Positions 62,669 to 64,000 of a DNA stretch of 64,000 nucleotides are shown in pieces. A program made the position numbers and the translations under genes. Below the pieces are notes generated by a model. That model saw only the letters and a program-made list of their open reading frames with translations. It had not been told where the DNA came from and did not search any database. Source of the DNA: Hortaea werneckii (taxonomy: Eukaryota; Ascomycota; Dothideomycetes; Mycosphaerellales; Teratosphaeriaceae); contig JBAOKB010000086.1 in NCBI GenBank assembly GCA_037044905.1, positions 35,854 to 99,853 of the forward strand. Direction: 5' to 3'. How positions within the stretch are numbered: position 1 is the stretch's first letter; each line of letters begins with the position of its first letter.

Positions 62669-64000
62669 TTATAGCAGATACCGATACTCCGGGTTCAAAT
62701 CGCCCATCTCCGTCTTCTCCGTCTCCGTCATCCCCAGATCCACCGGCTGCTTCGCGCGCCGCTTATTCGCTGTCCAGCAACCGATGCCGTAGACGATACA
62801 GGCGAGGATACTCAGGATCGTGAAGGAGATGGAGATGCTGTAGCCGGGGATATACTTGGGGGCGTCCTTTTCCAAGAAAGCGAAGACGGCGATGATGCCG
62901 CCGATGTTGCCGAAGCCGACTTGCCAGGCGGAGCCGACGGCGCGGCGATGGTGGCCACCTGGTGGAGATATATTAGTCTGGGCAGAGAGGGGGACAGGGG
63001 GAGGGACGCTGTTGTGACGGTGTCTGATTTTCTTAGGGAGCAGGGGCTTACCTAAATTCATATTGAACCAACAGACGATGATAGGCATAGCCGTGTAAGC
63101 GCCCATAGCGACCAAGAACAGCGCCGCGTATTGAAGCTGGGTATTATCGTGGACCGAGATGAGGATTCCGAAACCCGTGATAGCTACGCAGATAGCGAAG
63201 ATGGCGAACGGCATCCGCATCTTGGTGAAGTCCGAGAGGAAAGCCATGAGCATGGAGAAACCGAAAGCGGCGGCCCAGGGCGGGACGGAGTGGAGCTGGG
63301 TCTCGATAGCGTCGTAATTATACGTTTTGATAATGCTGGGGGCAAAGTAAGCGTATCCGTAGGCCGGGACGATGAGGCCAAAGTACATGAAGCCCCCGAC
63401 AAGGACCTTGTAGTCCTTGAAGACATTGGCGACATCCTTGAGGGTGATGGGCCGTTCGCGGGCGGAGCGGCCTTGGTCGGCGCGGAGACGGGCGGCGACG
63501 TATGCCTTCTCGTCCGGACTGAGCCACTTGGATTCCTCCGGGAAGTCCGGAAGGAGGAAGAAGAAGAAGAAGGACACGAGGATTGTGAAGCAGCCTTCCA
63601 GGATGAAGATCTAGGGGATTTCGGCGTTAGCGGAAAGCGGCTTCGTGAAATTTACATTTCTCCCGGGACAACTCACCCAGCGCCAGCCCTCGTAACCTCC
63701 TACGCCTTCCATCTTGCCGATTGCCGCGGCGAGAAGACCGGCAAAAGCTCCGGCCAAGGTGGTGGAATTGAAGAAGAAAGAGTATCGTTTTTGTGCTTCG
63801 TGGCGACGATACCACATGCCGATCTAGGACGAGCTATTAGTCGCCGTTCATGTCACAAGTAGTGAATTGATGGTTTTAGCTATTCTCACCAGGTAAAAGC
63901 ATCCTGGAAACATGCCCGTCTCAAAGACACCAAGGAAGAATCGAGTGGCTAGGAGCCCGCCATAGTTGTTCACGACGCCTTGCATGGCAGTGGCAAATCC
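62669..64000 (-). CDS. MFS transporter, Dal5/allantoate permease (anion:cation symporter) type, 5' part missing
   Basis: Plasma-membrane carrier of the major facilitator superfamily; relatives carry allantoate, nicotinate, biotin or other organic anions. Visible exons: 64000-63890, 63823-63677, 63610-63052 and 62958-62669, with introns of 66, 66 and 93 bp and consistent phases. The first visible stretch GFATAMQGVVNNYGGLLATR continues FFLGVFETGMFPGCFYLIGM and WYRRHEAQKRYSFFF, the hallmark region of the Dal5 branch. Then GWRWIFILEGCFTILVSFFF, the central loop LPDFPEESKWLSPDEKAYVA with ARLRADQGR, and six C-terminal helices with GYAYFAPSIIKTYNY, MPIIVCWFNMNLGG and RAVGSAWQVGFGNIGGIIAV. The chain ends PEYRYLL. 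The first exons, about a quarter of the protein, lie beyond the right edge, so the substrate cannot be narrowed further. Confidence 0.9.

Noticed and set aside
1..64000. tRNA, rRNA, CRISPR, transposon or virus-derived sequence
   Set aside because: No B-box-like tRNA pattern with a matching A box, no direct-repeat array, no reverse transcriptase, transposase or capsid-like frames were recognised by eye.

Overview
The window is nuclear DNA of a filamentous ascomycete (Pezizomycotina). Genes carry short introns of about 47-110 bp with GTAAGT-type donors and CTRAC branch sites. The gene content is fungal: an HsbA-like surface protein, a DUF3405 glycosyltransferase-like protein, a Zn2Cys6 regulator, Ndc1, Pep12 and an acyl-CoA oxidase ending in SKL. 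A finer placement, perhaps Dothideomycetes, is only a guess. I rebuilt exon structures by hand and checked phase and total length for each; no RNA-seq supports them.

Region 1 (1-18820) is a complete galactosaminogalactan (GAG) exopolysaccharide cluster. It holds a membrane-anchored GH114 endo-alpha-1,4-galactosaminidase (ega3, cut by the left edge), a secreted CE18-type deacetylase (agd3), a UDP-hexose/HexNAc 4-epimerase (uge3), a giant multi-pass GT4 synthase (gtb3, 2,686 aa) and a GH135 spherulin-4 hydrolase (sph3). ega3 and agd3 lie on the minus strand; uge3, gtb3 and sph3 lie on the plus strand. In the divergent gap between agd3 and uge3 there is a previously hidden 83-aa, 7-cysteine small secreted protein gene. 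The five known functions form one pathway: precursor supply (Uge3), polymerisation and export (Gtb3), partial deacetylation (Agd3) and trimming (Ega3, Sph3). Sph3 here lacks the usual N-terminal membrane or signal segment.

Region 2 (19000-48000) is mostly housekeeping and secreted-protein genes: Ndc1, Pep12, an EthD-domain protein whose intron seems to have lost its 3' splice site, an HsbA-like protein, an S1/P1 nuclease, a fungal conserved membrane protein, an NhaD/ArsB-like transporter with a GC-AG intron, a DUF3405 protein, Rqc1/Tcf25, peroxisomal acyl-CoA oxidase, a Dot5-type nuclear peroxiredoxin and an AAAP amino acid transporter. The convergent gap at 41.8-43.2 kb is a strong polypurine tract.

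Region 3 (48000-64000) holds a Tcp11/Sok1 protein, a Zn2Cys6 transcription factor with a candidate [D1,2] stwintron and a GC-AG intron, a secreted GMC oxidoreductase, an Stf2-like hydrophilin whose start codon is split by an intron, a Thi5-like periplasmic-binding-fold protein lacking the Cys cluster, and an MFS transporter of the Dal5/allantoate type cut by the right edge. No tRNA, rRNA, CRISPR array or transposon was recognised.
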